A stretch of 11,633 bases of DNA from Bacillota bacterium. Its GTDB lineage: Bacteria; Bacillota; Clostridia; Lachnospirales; Lachnospiraceae. Shown here piece after piece: positions 1 to 7,302 of this stretch (position 1 is its first letter; each line of letters begins with the position of its first letter). Below the pieces are notes generated by a model. That model was given only the letters and a program-made list of their open reading frames with translations. It was not told the origin of the DNA and searched no databases. A program made the position numbers and the translations under genes. The DNA lies in the NCBI GenBank assembly GCA_023436225.1, contig JAEZKA010000104.1, positions 1 through 11,633 of the forward strand. Direction: 5' to 3'.

Positions 1-2
1 TT

Positions 3-41
3 GGTAACCGCAGTTTCGTACTCTGGAATTACACGAACTAA
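3..41 (+). CDS. Possible C-terminal tail of a plus-strand gene cut by the window edge
   Basis: Twelve codons are open from the left edge in this frame, reading GNRSFVLWNYTN, and end in TAA at 39-41. A strong intrinsic terminator on the same strand begins 22 bases later, which is the normal spacing for a gene end; that is the only real support. The family cannot be recognised from so short a tail. The opposite strand is also open across this stretch (2-128, minus), so the assignment is tentative. Confidence 0.25.
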   Translation, partial: GNRSFVLWNYTN

Positions 42-119
42 TGCGCGGGTATGGATAAAACACAAGCAGGTATCTTGATTTAAGGTACCTGCTTTTTTGC
101 GCATTAATTCGTATAATTC
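26..119. repeat. Nested inverted repeat enclosing the terminator
   Basis: A second inverted repeat surrounds the terminator hairpin. The left arm at 27-46 and the reverse complement of 99-118 agree at 18 of 20 positions, and the flanking bases 26 and 119 also pair. The two differences are G-U pairs in a minus-strand transcript but C-A mismatches in a plus-strand one. The inner stem shows the opposite bias. The arms are too long and too well matched to be chance, but the function is unknown. Confidence 0.55.
64..98 (+). terminator. Rho-independent terminator
   Basis: A 13-bp stem pairs AAGCAGGTATCTT (64-76) with AAGGTACCTGCTT (82-94), with one U-G wobble and a GATTT loop. It is followed directly by a T-run continuing to 98. 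The T-run lies on the plus strand only; the minus-strand side has a weak GTGTTTT tail. It should end a plus-strand transcript entering from the left edge and may weakly stop the minus-strand cluster from the right. Confidence 0.7.
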
Positions 120-161
120 TCTATTCATATGACGAACGTCAATATTAACTATAAAATCACC

Positions 162-635
162 CTACACTGTACGGTCATTGTATTTATGAAATATATATGG
201 GGAAATTGATTCATAATATTCTAAATCAATTATTAATACATCTCTATTCATCTCACCTAATGACGGATTGTAGTTCCATATTACAGACGGAATTATTTCA
301 TATAACTCATTATCGATTCTCTCAAATACAGATGCATACTGCGGAAAACGATTATCATAAATCTCTCTTTTGTTTCTATATTCTTCACTTTCATATGGAA
401 CAACCTTTGCAATCCCATGAATTTGCAATGTTCCAACAGAGATTGCAACATGCGGATTTTGAGATATATTTCTACATTTTAATGTATCTGAATAGCTTCT
501 CAAAAACAAATGTAAATCCTCATCATATGCAAAACAAACAGCAAAATTATCCGGATATCTACTATTTGTTGTTGCTAAATAAATAAGTTTTCCCTATTCC
601 AATATGCTCTTAATCTTTTCTGGTTTAAGCTCCAT
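162..635 (-). pseudogene. Pyridoxamine 5'-phosphate oxidase-like flavoprotein, interrupted by an amber codon
   Basis: From an ATG at 635, preceded by AAGGAG 8 bases upstream, the frame reads MELKPEKIKSILE, then TAG (594-596), then GKLIYLATTNSRYPDN and on to a TAG at 162-164. Ignoring the internal stop it is 157 codons, a normal size for small split-barrel FMN-binding proteins of the pyridoxamine-phosphate-oxidase-like superfamily. The N-terminal strand GKLIYLATT and the segment SQNPHVAISVGTLQIHGIAKV are typical of that fold. Family members bind FMN or related flavin/deazaflavin cofactors; the substrate cannot be told. One substitution (for example AAG or CAG to TAG) explains the lesion. A truncated product could start only at TTG 509, without an evident ribosome binding site, and would lack the first barrel strands. 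TAG is used as an ordinary stop by neighbouring genes, so recoding is unlikely. A sequencing error remains possible. It is last in the minus-strand cluster, 72 bases after the preceding gene. Confidence 0.6.
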
Positions 636-707
636 TTATTTACTCCTTTTTATTCTTATAATAGTAATTGCACTCTATTTCTTATGATATATTATTAAAG
701 AATGTAC

Positions 708-1202
708 TTAAGTATTATGAAACAAGGCTTTCAACATAACTAAAGCGTTTGATTGTTTATTACCCCAGTTTAGTTTTATTTGTTCTTGAGGAATAAAACC
801 CTGATTTTCCCAAAACTTTACTGCATTACCTTCATAGTCGTTTACCACATCAATTCGAATTGATTGTTTACCCAAACGTAGCATCTCTTCTTCAAATAAT
901 CTGTAAGCGAGAGTACCTATTCCTTTCTTATGGTATTTTTTATCGATCATGATTAGCGATAAATATACCGTTGTATCAGGTTTATAATCAATCACACCAA
1001 TGATATCTGCTGTATGTACATCAGTTATTATACAGGATAAAAAATCGCCTGTTTCCATTTCCACTAATTCGTGATTTATGAAGCTATCATCGATCGATTT
1101 GTATCCTAAATGGTTTCTTAAAAACTTTTCATTTGAATTATAAATCTCTACAATTTTACCAATATCATCTTTCGTAACTTTTCTAATACTATATGAATTC
1201 AT
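708..1202 (-). CDS. GNAT family N-acetyltransferase
   Basis: This is a 164-residue Gcn5-related acetyltransferase that would move an acetyl group from acetyl-CoA to an amine; the substrate is not predictable. The acetyl-CoA binding motif A is visible around residues 84-105, with the pyrophosphate loop K92-K93-G94-I95-G96. Motif B follows as NAVKFWENQGF at 126-136. The start was placed at ATG 1202 because GGAGG lies 6 bases upstream; a longer frame from TTG 1217 would put that Shine-Dalgarno sequence inside the coding region. The gene begins 23 bases after the stop of the other acetyltransferase, so the two are probably co-transcribed. The sequence is AT-rich like most of the window. The GNAT fold is sure; the role is not. 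Confidence 0.85.
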   Translation of the reverse strand: MNSYSIRKVTKDDIGKIVEIYNSNEKFLRNHLGYKSIDDSFINHELVEMETGDFLSCIITDVHTADIIGVIDYKPDTTVYLSLIMIDKKYHKKGIGTLAYRLFEEEMLRLGKQSIRIDVVNDYEGNAVKFWENQGFIPQEQIKLNWGNKQSNALVMLKALFHNT

Positions 1203-1225
1203 AGAAGACCTCCGCAAGTATCGTT

Positions 1226-1816
1226 CTAATTCAACTCTTTTCTCATAACAACACTCTTCTCTTTAACAGCCACTTTAACAAATCCAGCTTTCTCATACAG
1301 ACGAAGTGGGCCTGTGCAATCCCATTCAAAGCGCTCGTCACGCACAACTGGAAAGCCCTCTACGGCAATATAGCCTTCGGCTCTCGCATCGTCAATCACT
1401 CGCTGCAAAAGAGCAGTAGCAATTCCTCTTCCACGATATTCGGGAGCAATCTCAAAACACACCACTGCCTTTTCTAACTTTTGAGTCGGTGCGTAAAAAC
1501 TCTCACCGGTACACGGCTCGATAGGAAAGTTCGCTTTATCGTTCGCATTGCACCAGCCAATAGCAACGCCGTCATCATAAGCCAGGTATCCCCGCAGTGT
1601 GCCTGAAGCAATCTGACTCTCTGCGATTCTTCGTGACACAATACCCATGTCTGCTACATCTACTTTATCGAATTCAGCATTATGCTGCTCCAAAGACATT
1701 TGATAGACCTGACAATAACACCGATACGGAGAATTATCCGTAAATGCCCGATTTTCAAAGAAGTCAAAATATTCTGCGGAAAGCCCCGGCGTGAGTGGCT
1801 TAATAATTATATTCAT
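1226..1816 (-). CDS. GNAT family N-acetyltransferase, cysteine-rich
   Basis: This 196-residue acetyltransferase has a clear motif A at about residues 121-141 (EIAPEYRGRGIATALLQRV), with the acetyl-CoA loop R128-G-R-G-I-A. A C-terminal LRLYEKAGF follows at 171-179, typical of GNAT motif B. The N-terminal half carries YRCYCQVYQM (31-40) and further cysteines at 89, 102, 120 and 167; whether these bind metal or a substrate is unknown. The ATG at 1816 has GAGGAG 10 bases upstream and a good promoter at 1884-1912. Its codons are visibly richer in G and C (CGC, GCC, GGC) than those of both neighbours, suggesting a different origin from the adjacent acetyltransferase. Acyl acceptor unknown. Confidence 0.85.
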   Translation of the reverse strand: MNIIIKPLTPGLSAEYFDFFENRAFTDNSPYRCYCQVYQMSLEQHNAEFDKVDVADMGIVSRRIAESQIASGTLRGYLAYDDGVAIGWCNANDKANFPIEPCTGESFYAPTQKLEKAVVCFEIAPEYRGRGIATALLQRVIDDARAEGYIAVEGFPVVRDERFEWDCTGPLRLYEKAGFVKVAVKEKSVVMRKELN

Positions 1817-1883
1817 GTTAGTTTTACTCCTCTTTGTAATAACCTCTTATCGTTTTAGTGAAAGGTTACGAAACAAATTAAGC

Positions 1884-1912
1884 ATTATAGCACTCTAAAG
1901 AATCATTGATAA
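1884..1912 (-). promoter_or_regulatory. Sigma-A-type promoter for the two acetyltransferases
   Basis: On the minus strand, TTATCA (1907-1912) and a perfect TATAAT (1884-1889) are separated by exactly 17 bases. Transcription would start near 1877 and give a leader of about 60 bases before the ATG at 1816. The element sits just after the Nudix stop codon, so the acetyltransferase pair has its own promoter. No terminator separates it from the Nudix gene. Confidence 0.6.
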
Positions 1913-1922
1913 TAATTTGATT

Positions 1923-2395
1923 TTATTTATTAAGATAGTCTTTTAATAGTTTTAGTACATTAAACTCTCTTTGATTCCATAGATGTTTCCCTTCACAATC
2001 TATCATACTCTGATTAATTCTAAGAGCTTCATCTAATGTATAAAAAACTTGATGAAATCCATACTTTTTTTCATTCTCAGTATAATTACATTTTTCTTGA
2101 TTTTCTTTCACAGCACAAAAATAATAACGATTGATTTGATGCCAAATCATTGGTTCATGTACAGATAACCTTTTTTCTTCAACCTCACCAAATTCGTATA
2201 TAGATTCTGGTATTACATGATAGCCTGTTTCCTCTAATGTTTCTCTTATGAGCGTCTGAAAATCATCTTCCCCTTCTTCTTGTCCACCACCCGGAAACTT
2301 AACTTCTCCGAAGTTTGATCGAACAAGCAGAAGCTTTCCTTCTATAAAAATAATTCCATGATATTCGGCTGACTTTCTAATTTCGATCTTTCCAT
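1923..2395 (-). CDS. Nudix hydrolase, probably frameshifted at its start
   Basis: The protein carries a complete Nudix box, G-x5-E-x7-RETLEETG, preceded by KFPGGG. The usual role is Mg-dependent cleavage of a nucleoside diphosphate linked to another moiety; the substrate cannot be inferred. The body is about 155 residues, normal for the family. The start is the problem. The only good ribosome site is GTAGGAGGTATTGTT followed by ATG at 2395, but that ATG is one base out of frame and would give only MERSKLESQPNIMELFL. Adding one A to the A-run after ATGG gives MEKIEIRKSAEYHG, which joins smoothly to the conserved body. The alternative in-frame ATG at 2429 lacks a ribosome site, places the AGGAGG inside the coding region, and overlaps a TATAAT. 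A one-base deletion or sequencing error is the likeliest reading. End 2395 is the inferred original start. Confidence 0.7.
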
Positions 2396-2427
2396 AACAA
2401 TACCTCCTACAAGTAATGTTTTCTGTC

Positions 2428-2433
2428 ATTATA
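2428..2433 (-). promoter_or_regulatory. Candidate -10 element of the Nudix gene
   Basis: A perfect TATAAT reads on the minus strand and would start transcription near 2421, leaving about 25 bases before the ATG at 2395. No convincing -35 hexamer is seen 16-18 bases upstream (TGGTGT at 2451-2456). Its position makes the ATG at 2429 very unlikely to be translated. Confidence 0.4.
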
Positions 2434-2635
2434 TACCATTTATAATGTAGACACCACTATATTTTGCCTTATTTTCTAAATAGTTTTTTAAATGAATATA
2501 GGGTCCTATCTTTATATTGTGTCCATTTCAACTAGGTTCATTTCAACGATACCTTCCGATACCTAAATATGCTCTGATAGCGTCATAGTAGATTATGTCT
2601 CATAAAAAAGAGGTTTTTATTTAACATAACTATCC

Positions 2636-2686
2636 AAAAAATTAGAGCAAACTTCCTGTATTCCTAAATTCTAAGAAGTCTGCTCT
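2636..2686 (-). terminator. Rho-independent terminator of the cyclophilin gene
   Basis: On the minus strand, AGAGCAGACTT (2676-2686) pairs over 11 positions, one a G-U, with AAGTTTGCTCT (2644-2654). A T-run of six (2636-2641) follows after two intervening bases. It lies just downstream of the cyclophilin stop at 2703. Confidence 0.7.
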
Positions 2687-2702
2687 ATTTGTATAAAACT
2701 CT

Positions 2703-3446
2703 TTATGAAGTATATTCTGATACCTTGATTGTCTCAATTACTATTTCCTTAGCAGGTATTCCGCTTCTGGCATCCTTCATCTCAACATTGGCAATAGCAT
2801 CCAGAACTTCATAACCCTCATAGATCTGTCCAAACACGGTATGCATCTGATATAGCCAGGGAGTACCGCCGACTTCACTGTAGCCCTTTCGTGACTGAGC
2901 ATCAAATTCCACTTTATATCTAGCTGTTATCTGATCCAGTGTCCCTTTATCATAGGTCTGACCGGATTGCACCAGAAAGAACTGACTGCCATTGGTGTTT
3001 GGACCGGAATTCGCCATACATAATGCTCCACGATATGGCTGAAGTTCCTCTGAGAATTCATCTTCAAAGCTCTTATCCCAAATGCTTTCACCACCCATTC
3101 CGGTTCCGGTCGGATCTCCGCCCTGAATCATAAAATCCTTTATAATGCGATGAAAGATAAGACCATCATAATAGCCATCCTTGGCATGAGTCAAAAAATT
3201 CTCGACCGCCTTCGGTGCAGCATCTTCGAAGAATTTAACATAGATAGAACCATAATCGCGAATGACTAATTCTGCAACCGTATCCCCTTGTTCCGGTAGC
3301 TTAAATTGCTCCATATCAGAGGCTTCGACAACCTTACTGTCTTTAGGTTGATCATTTTCCACCCTGTTACTTCCAGAATGATTACAGCCTGCCATCATTG
3401 ACATAACGATAAAAATACTTAACATAATACTACTAATTTTCTTCAT
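2703..3446 (-). CDS. Lipoprotein cyclophilin-type peptidyl-prolyl cis-trans isomerase
   Basis: The enzyme interconverts cis and trans peptide bonds before proline and would act outside the cell on the membrane surface, assisting folding of exported proteins. Residues 1-20 are a signal peptide ending in a lipobox, MMAG-C21, so the mature protein should be lipid-anchored at Cys21. A polar linker runs to about 50 and the cyclophilin fold fills 58-245. Catalytic and binding residues match the family: R100, F105, M106 and Q108 (FHR...FMIQGGDP), NTNGSQFF at 150-157, then W197, L198 and H202 (HTVFG). Compared with human CypA, about 32 extra residues sit between the QFF strand and that tryptophan. 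The start has GGAG 10 bases upstream. A TTGACA at 3574-3579 on the minus strand may be its -35 box, but the matching -10 is poor. A good terminator follows, so it is probably a single-gene unit. Confidence 0.93.
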   Translation of the reverse strand: MKKISSIMLSIFIVMSMMAGCNHSGSNRVENDQPKDSKVVEASDMEQFKLPEQGDTVAELVIRDYGSIYVKFFEDAAPKAVENFLTHAKDGYYDGLIFHRIIKDFMIQGGDPTGTGMGGESIWDKSFEDEFSEELQPYRGALCMANSGPNTNGSQFFLVQSGQTYDKGTLDQITARYKVEFDAQSRKGYSEVGGTPWLYQMHTVFGQIYEGYEVLDAIANVEMKDARSGIPAKEIVIETIKVSEYTS

Positions 3447-3620
3447 ACGAATTTAACTCCAGCCTTTCTAACGACAAAGTAGTCAGATGTCCTATACCAT
3501 GACATGCGCTATAAACTCCATGCTCCGCTAAGAATGATTGTCATTAATATAAGCTTACTGATATTACTCAATTTGTCAAGAGCATCCGTTTTCTACATAC
3601 GTTTTTTCTTAACCGTTTTA

Positions 3621-5456
3621 TTAGCGTATACCAATCAAAATTATCAAATCGGATGATTTATCCTTACCATCGGCCCATTCATTTACACTGATATTATTTG
3701 CAATAATGGTTAAAGCAGCCTTGTCATTTTCCTGTCGGAAGGTTAACTCCTCCGTAGATAGGAGCTCATTATTGCTATCTACACCGTCAAATTTGGCGAA
3801 GATATTATTATATTCGTAACGTAGCAGCTCCTGTCCTAGTGAATTACTGAGCACAAAGATCTGATTGTCCAGCTCTGTTCTATCGACATGTAGGTTGTAC
3901 TGGGAACCATTTACCTCAAAGCTAATCTTAGGAACCTCAGACATATTGTAAATGCTCATCTGTGTCATGAAATCATAACCTGAGATTGGAATAGGATCAA
4001 TGATATTGCGGCTGTAATAATAGTTTTTGTATTCTTTATCATTATAGCCATATCTTGCAAAACCAAAGGTCTTCTCAAAGTCAAAGGACACCAGATAGGA
4101 CCCTAAATAATCAATATTCTTAATATAATCCATCCTCTCAAGATACTCAAAGGCTGAGACTAAATCTGATTTATCCTCCTCCGATAGCTTCGCGTTCGGC
4201 TTAATTGTATCATTGTTCAGCATATTATTTTTAGTAAGTACCTTTTCCAGTCTTGCTGTCTGATTCACCTTACTTAAAGTAAAGGCATCTACCGGTGGCA
4301 GAATCGAAATGATTGATAGCGCAATTAATATAGGCGCAATGATACCATTCTTGCGAATCGGCAGAAAACTAAAAAGAATGCCTGCAACTGTAGCAAATAA
4401 TCCAAATAAGATTACATAATAACGACCATAAGTAACACCAACATCTGTAATTTTAAGAATCGAAGACAGAGTCTGGAATACGACAAAAGGAATTAATACC
4501 TTCGGAAAGATAAGCCGGAAATACTTTGCAAATGGTTTTTGAATCGTGCTTGAAAGCAAATACACTATAATAACCGTAACTGAATAGCTCACCAACATCG
4601 GCTCTGTAAGATTATCACTCCAAAACTCTCCTCTGATGTTAATGATAAGATATAGTAATAAGATAATGGTGAATACAGCAGTAATCGGAATAACAACAAA
4701 GGTAATCAATGACTCCAGGAATTTAGTAGGTGTTATCATCCGTTGCAATTCATCTCTATGGCTATTCTCTTCCGGTTCCTGACTATTAGGCTGACCACTT
4801 TGAACGAAAGAAGCCCCATCTTCAAAAGGTAATCGGCTGTCCTCATCCTTTCTCCCCGGATAATAAGGTATCATTGAGAGAAAATAAATGGGTGCTAATA
4901 GCAGGAAGATAATGTTTGCCGAATGGATATAGGCATGTTCGCTAACTTTAAAAATCAGTAGATTCGTGGCACCAATAATGATAACTGTTCCAATGAATAG
5001 TACTCCATCGAAGAACAATGCGGTAAAGAAGCTTTTGAACGTAGCCATAATACTTTCATTTATGGTTATTTCACTTTGAATAGATGGTATCCACAAAAAA
5101 GCAATTAATAGTATAAAAAGAATAACGATAGTACGTACGGCTATGTCAATCCTCCATTCAGAATTCCGAATTAGTATATAATATATGGCCGAGCTGATAA
5201 CAGTAGCCAGCATAACCACGATCCTGAAAATTGGATTTTCCAGAAATCGTTCATAGAGTAATTGGAGTACTACAAAAATAGAAGCACCGAGTAAAAACGT
5301 AATTAGTAATTTAGTATAGATAACCTCAAAGCTAGATTCGATTGCAATTACATTCGTAACGATTGATGCAACTAATAACAATACGGTTAAAGGAAAGCGC
5401 ATCACTGTATCAGTAAGCCCTTGCCACCTATCTCTTAAATTCATTCTTTTATTCAT
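3621..5456 (-). CDS. DUF4153 family polytopic membrane protein
   Basis: This 611-residue membrane protein has about eleven predicted transmembrane segments in the first 390 residues (roughly 21-39, 47-67, 77-96, 107-123, 144-168, 180-199, 248-273, 286-303, 317-334, 345-366 and 371-389). An acidic hydrophilic loop at 200-245 splits six helices from five. The final 220 residues are soluble and rich in Tyr, Asn and Asp, probably one or two folded domains. The helix starting DVGVTYGRYYVILFGL (338-353) and the general plan resemble the DUF4153 family, whose function is not established. The ATG at 5456 follows GGAGG by 6 bases. No intrinsic terminator is seen after the stop. The family call is by remembered resemblance, so moderate; membrane topology is certain. 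Confidence 0.7.
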   Translation of the reverse strand: MNKRMNLRDRWQGLTDTVMRFPLTVLLLVASIVTNVIAIESSFEVIYTKLLITFLLGASIFVVLQLLYERFLENPIFRIVVMLATVISSAIYYILIRNSEWRIDIAVRTIVILFILLIAFLWIPSIQSEITINESIMATFKSFFTALFFDGVLFIGTVIIIGATNLLIFKVSEHAYIHSANIIFLLLAPIYFLSMIPYYPGRKDEDSRLPFEDGASFVQSGQPNSQEPEENSHRDELQRMITPTKFLESLITFVVIPITAVFTIILLLYLIINIRGEFWSDNLTEPMLVSYSVTVIIVYLLSSTIQKPFAKYFRLIFPKVLIPFVVFQTLSSILKITDVGVTYGRYYVILFGLFATVAGILFSFLPIRKNGIIAPILIALSIISILPPVDAFTLSKVNQTARLEKVLTKNNMLNNDTIKPNAKLSEEDKSDLVSAFEYLERMDYIKNIDYLGSYLVSFDFEKTFGFARYGYNDKEYKNYYYSRNIIDPIPISGYDFMTQMSIYNMSEVPKISFEVNGSQYNLHVDRTELDNQIFVLSNSLGQELLRYEYNNIFAKFDGVDSNNELLSTEELTFRQENDKAALTIIANNISVNEWADGKDKSSDLIILIGIR

Positions 5457-5574
5457 ACCAAACCTCCATTCTACCGTAATGCCGCAACTTTATGTGTCAA
5501 TACAAATTCATGACGTTAGAAAAATACGCGCTCTTAAGCTAGCCGATTGAATTATTGTAAATAACCTCTATCTA

Positions 5575-5583
5575 ATTATACCA
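5575..5583 (-). promoter_or_regulatory. Extended -10 promoter for the DUF4153 gene
   Basis: TGGTATAAT reads on the minus strand: a perfect TATAAT with the TGn extension, which can replace a strong -35. No good -35 is seen. The start would be near 5568, giving a leader of about 110 bases that shows no clear hairpin. The remainder of the 317-base divergent gap (5457-5773) is AT-rich with no gene that I can support. Confidence 0.5.
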
Positions 5584-5716
5584 CATACCAGAGAATTATT
5601 GCTAATACATATATAAAATCATACATTCTGTATAGCCAGGCAATGAATCTTAAGCATGTTTTGTTATTACTTTTCTTAATATTCATAATTTTTTGCAAAA
5701 ATAATAAAATTCCATC

Positions 5717-5745
5717 TTTACAAATTTAAAAAAGTGTGTCAAAAT
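5717..5745 (+). promoter_or_regulatory. Candidate promoter of the uracil/xanthine permease
   Basis: TTTACA (5717-5722) and CAAAAT (5740-5745) are 17 bases apart, in the right place for a short leader of about 20 bases ahead of AGGAGGT and the ATG at 5774. The -10 is weak (four of six). The short leader leaves no room for a riboswitch if this promoter is used. Confidence 0.35.
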
Positions 5746-5773
5746 AAGAAAAATCCCAGGAGGTAAAAGTATT

Positions 5774-7147
5774 ATGGCTTCAAAACATCAACCCATCGGC
5801 TATCTGCCGGATGAAAGACCCCCGTTCGTGGAACTTATCTTATTTGCATTACAGCAGATTGTTGTAATGTTCCCAGCAACCGTACTAGTTGCATTGATAA
5901 CCGGTTTCCACGTATCAACAACAATTTTCGCCAGCGGTTTTGCTACCCTTTGCTTCATCTTAATCACTGGTAAGAAGATTCCCCTCTATTACGGTTCCAG
6001 CTTCTCCTATATCGCAGCTATCGCTTCTATTATGGCAGCCGAGCAATTCGCAGGATATAGCTTGAACGACAAAATCTCAATTGCACAATTTGGTATCGTA
6101 ATGTCAGGTTTCGTATCTATAGCTGCCGGCCTCATTATTCAGCGTACCGGTAGAAAAACTATCGACAAGATTCTCCCCCCTACAGTAACTGGTAGTATCG
6201 CAATGATAATCGGATTATCACTTGCAGCAAATGCAATGGCTGACGCATCTACATTTCCCACCGTTCAGGAGACACAGACCGCATTAGCACAGAATATGGC
6301 TTGGGTTATCTCCATTATTACACTTATTTCAACAATTGCATATTCAGTATACTTGAAGGGCAAGCTGAGTCAGTTGCCTATTCTTTTTGGCCTTCTGACG
6401 GGATATGTGGCTGCAGTGATTATCGGACTCATTACCGGAGTTCCTTTTGTCAACTTTAATACGATTGAATCCACCAGAATTTTCAGTCTTCCTGAGTTTA
6501 CACTTCCGAAGCCTACCTTAGCAGCAGTTGTTGCAATTATGCCAATTGCAATCGCAACTATTCCGGAGTCAACCGCACATGTATATCAATTAGATATCTA
6601 TGTAAATGACCTGGCGAAGAAGATGAAGTCAGAGAAGAAGTATAGCATTGCAGACAAGTTAGGATTGAACCTGATTGGTGATGGTGTAGGCGATATCGTA
6701 TCTGGTATGATTGGTGGACCCGCAGGAACTAATTACGGTGAGAATATCAGTACGATGGCTATCTCAAAAGTATTCTCTATTCCGGTATTAATGGTTGCAG
6801 CAGTGATTACCATGATTATCTCCTGCTTCACTCCTCTGATTAATGTAGTATACTCTATTCCGAAGGCTGTTATCGGTGGCCTTTCCATTTATCTCTTCGG
6901 TGTTATCGCAGCTCAGGGTATCACGATCATGATGGATCGAAAGGTAGATATGTTCAAATCAAAGAACCTAGCTATCATTGCTATCATCTTAATTATTGGC
7001 CTTGGCGGCAGCTTTGGTTTCGGAGGAAACGGTATGATCCCTATGTTCGGAATACAGTTTCCTGCTCTTGCAACCGCGGCTGTTGTCGGTATTGTGTTAA
7101 ATCTTCTTCTCTCTATCGGAGATAAGGATGAGACTCCAGCAGAATAG
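5774..7147 (+). CDS. NCS2 family uracil/xanthine permease
   Basis: The 457-residue protein is a membrane carrier of the nucleobase-cation symporter 2 family, which brings uracil or xanthine into the cell, usually with protons. It has about fourteen hydrophobic segments. Family landmarks are YYGSSFSY (72-79), PPTVTGSIAMIIGLSL (135-150), the substrate-site region ATIPESTAHV with E265, and GGPAGTNYGENI (314-325) with E323. These two glutamates correspond by position in the motifs to the two that bind uracil in E. coli UraA. The motifs favour uracil over purines, but xanthine/uric acid carriers of the family are close, so I give no gene symbol. AGGAGGT sits 9 bases before the ATG. It ends at a dedicated compound terminator and converges with the AzgA-type permease; no pyrimidine gene is adjacent. 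Confidence 0.88.
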   Translation: MASKHQPIGYLPDERPPFVELILFALQQIVVMFPATVLVALITGFHVSTTIFASGFATLCFILITGKKIPLYYGSSFSYIAAIASIMAAEQFAGYSLNDKISIAQFGIVMSGFVSIAAGLIIQRTGRKTIDKILPPTVTGSIAMIIGLSLAANAMADASTFPTVQETQTALAQNMAWVISIITLISTIAYSVYLKGKLSQLPILFGLLTGYVAAVIIGLITGVPFVNFNTIESTRIFSLPEFTLPKPTLAAVVAIMPIAIATIPESTAHVYQLDIYVNDLAKKMKSEKKYSIADKLGLNLIGDGVGDIVSGMIGGPAGTNYGENISTMAISKVFSIPVLMVAAVITMIISCFTPLINVVYSIPKAVIGGLSIYLFGVIAAQGITIMMDRKVDMFKSKNLAIIAIILIIGLGGSFGFGGNGMIPMFGIQFPALATAAVVGIVLNLLLSIGDKDETPAE

Positions 7148-7174
7148 TTTACAAATTATATAAAGTATTACCAT

Positions 7175-7264
7175 AGCCACCGGTAGAAAGAAATGCGCCC
7201 CAAAGTCAGGATAATTATAATGACTTTTGGGAGTGTACTTCACTCTACCGGTGGCTTATTTTTA
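7175..7264 (+). terminator. Compound intrinsic terminator of the NCS2 permease gene
   Basis: A perfect 13-bp stem pairs AGCCACCGGTAGA (7175-7187) with TCTACCGGTGGCT (7244-7256), followed by TATTTTTAT. Inside the 56-base loop is a second stem, CCCCAAAGTCA (7198-7208) with TGACTTTTGGG (7221-7231), one mismatch. A small GAGTG/CACTC hairpin (7231-7235/7241-7245) competes with the base of these. Terminators rarely have such a large structured loop. The T-tract is on the plus strand only. Confidence 0.75.
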
Positions 7265-7302
7265 TCTCTTAGTATAATAATGATCACAACTTAGCCAGTG
7301 AT

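Noticed and set aside
197..586. 129-codon open frame on the plus strand
   Set aside because: It lies opposite the flavoprotein gene, has no ribosome site and shows no recognisable protein features.
162..635. Amber codon translated as pyrrolysine or by suppression
   Set aside because: TAG ends two neighbouring genes normally, and nothing in the window suggests recoding; a simple nonsense mutation is more economical.
2594..2630. ATAAAAA/TTTTTAT hairpin as a terminator
   Set aside because: The stem is entirely A-T and therefore weak, and the better GC-containing hairpin at 2644-2686 is closer to the gene end.
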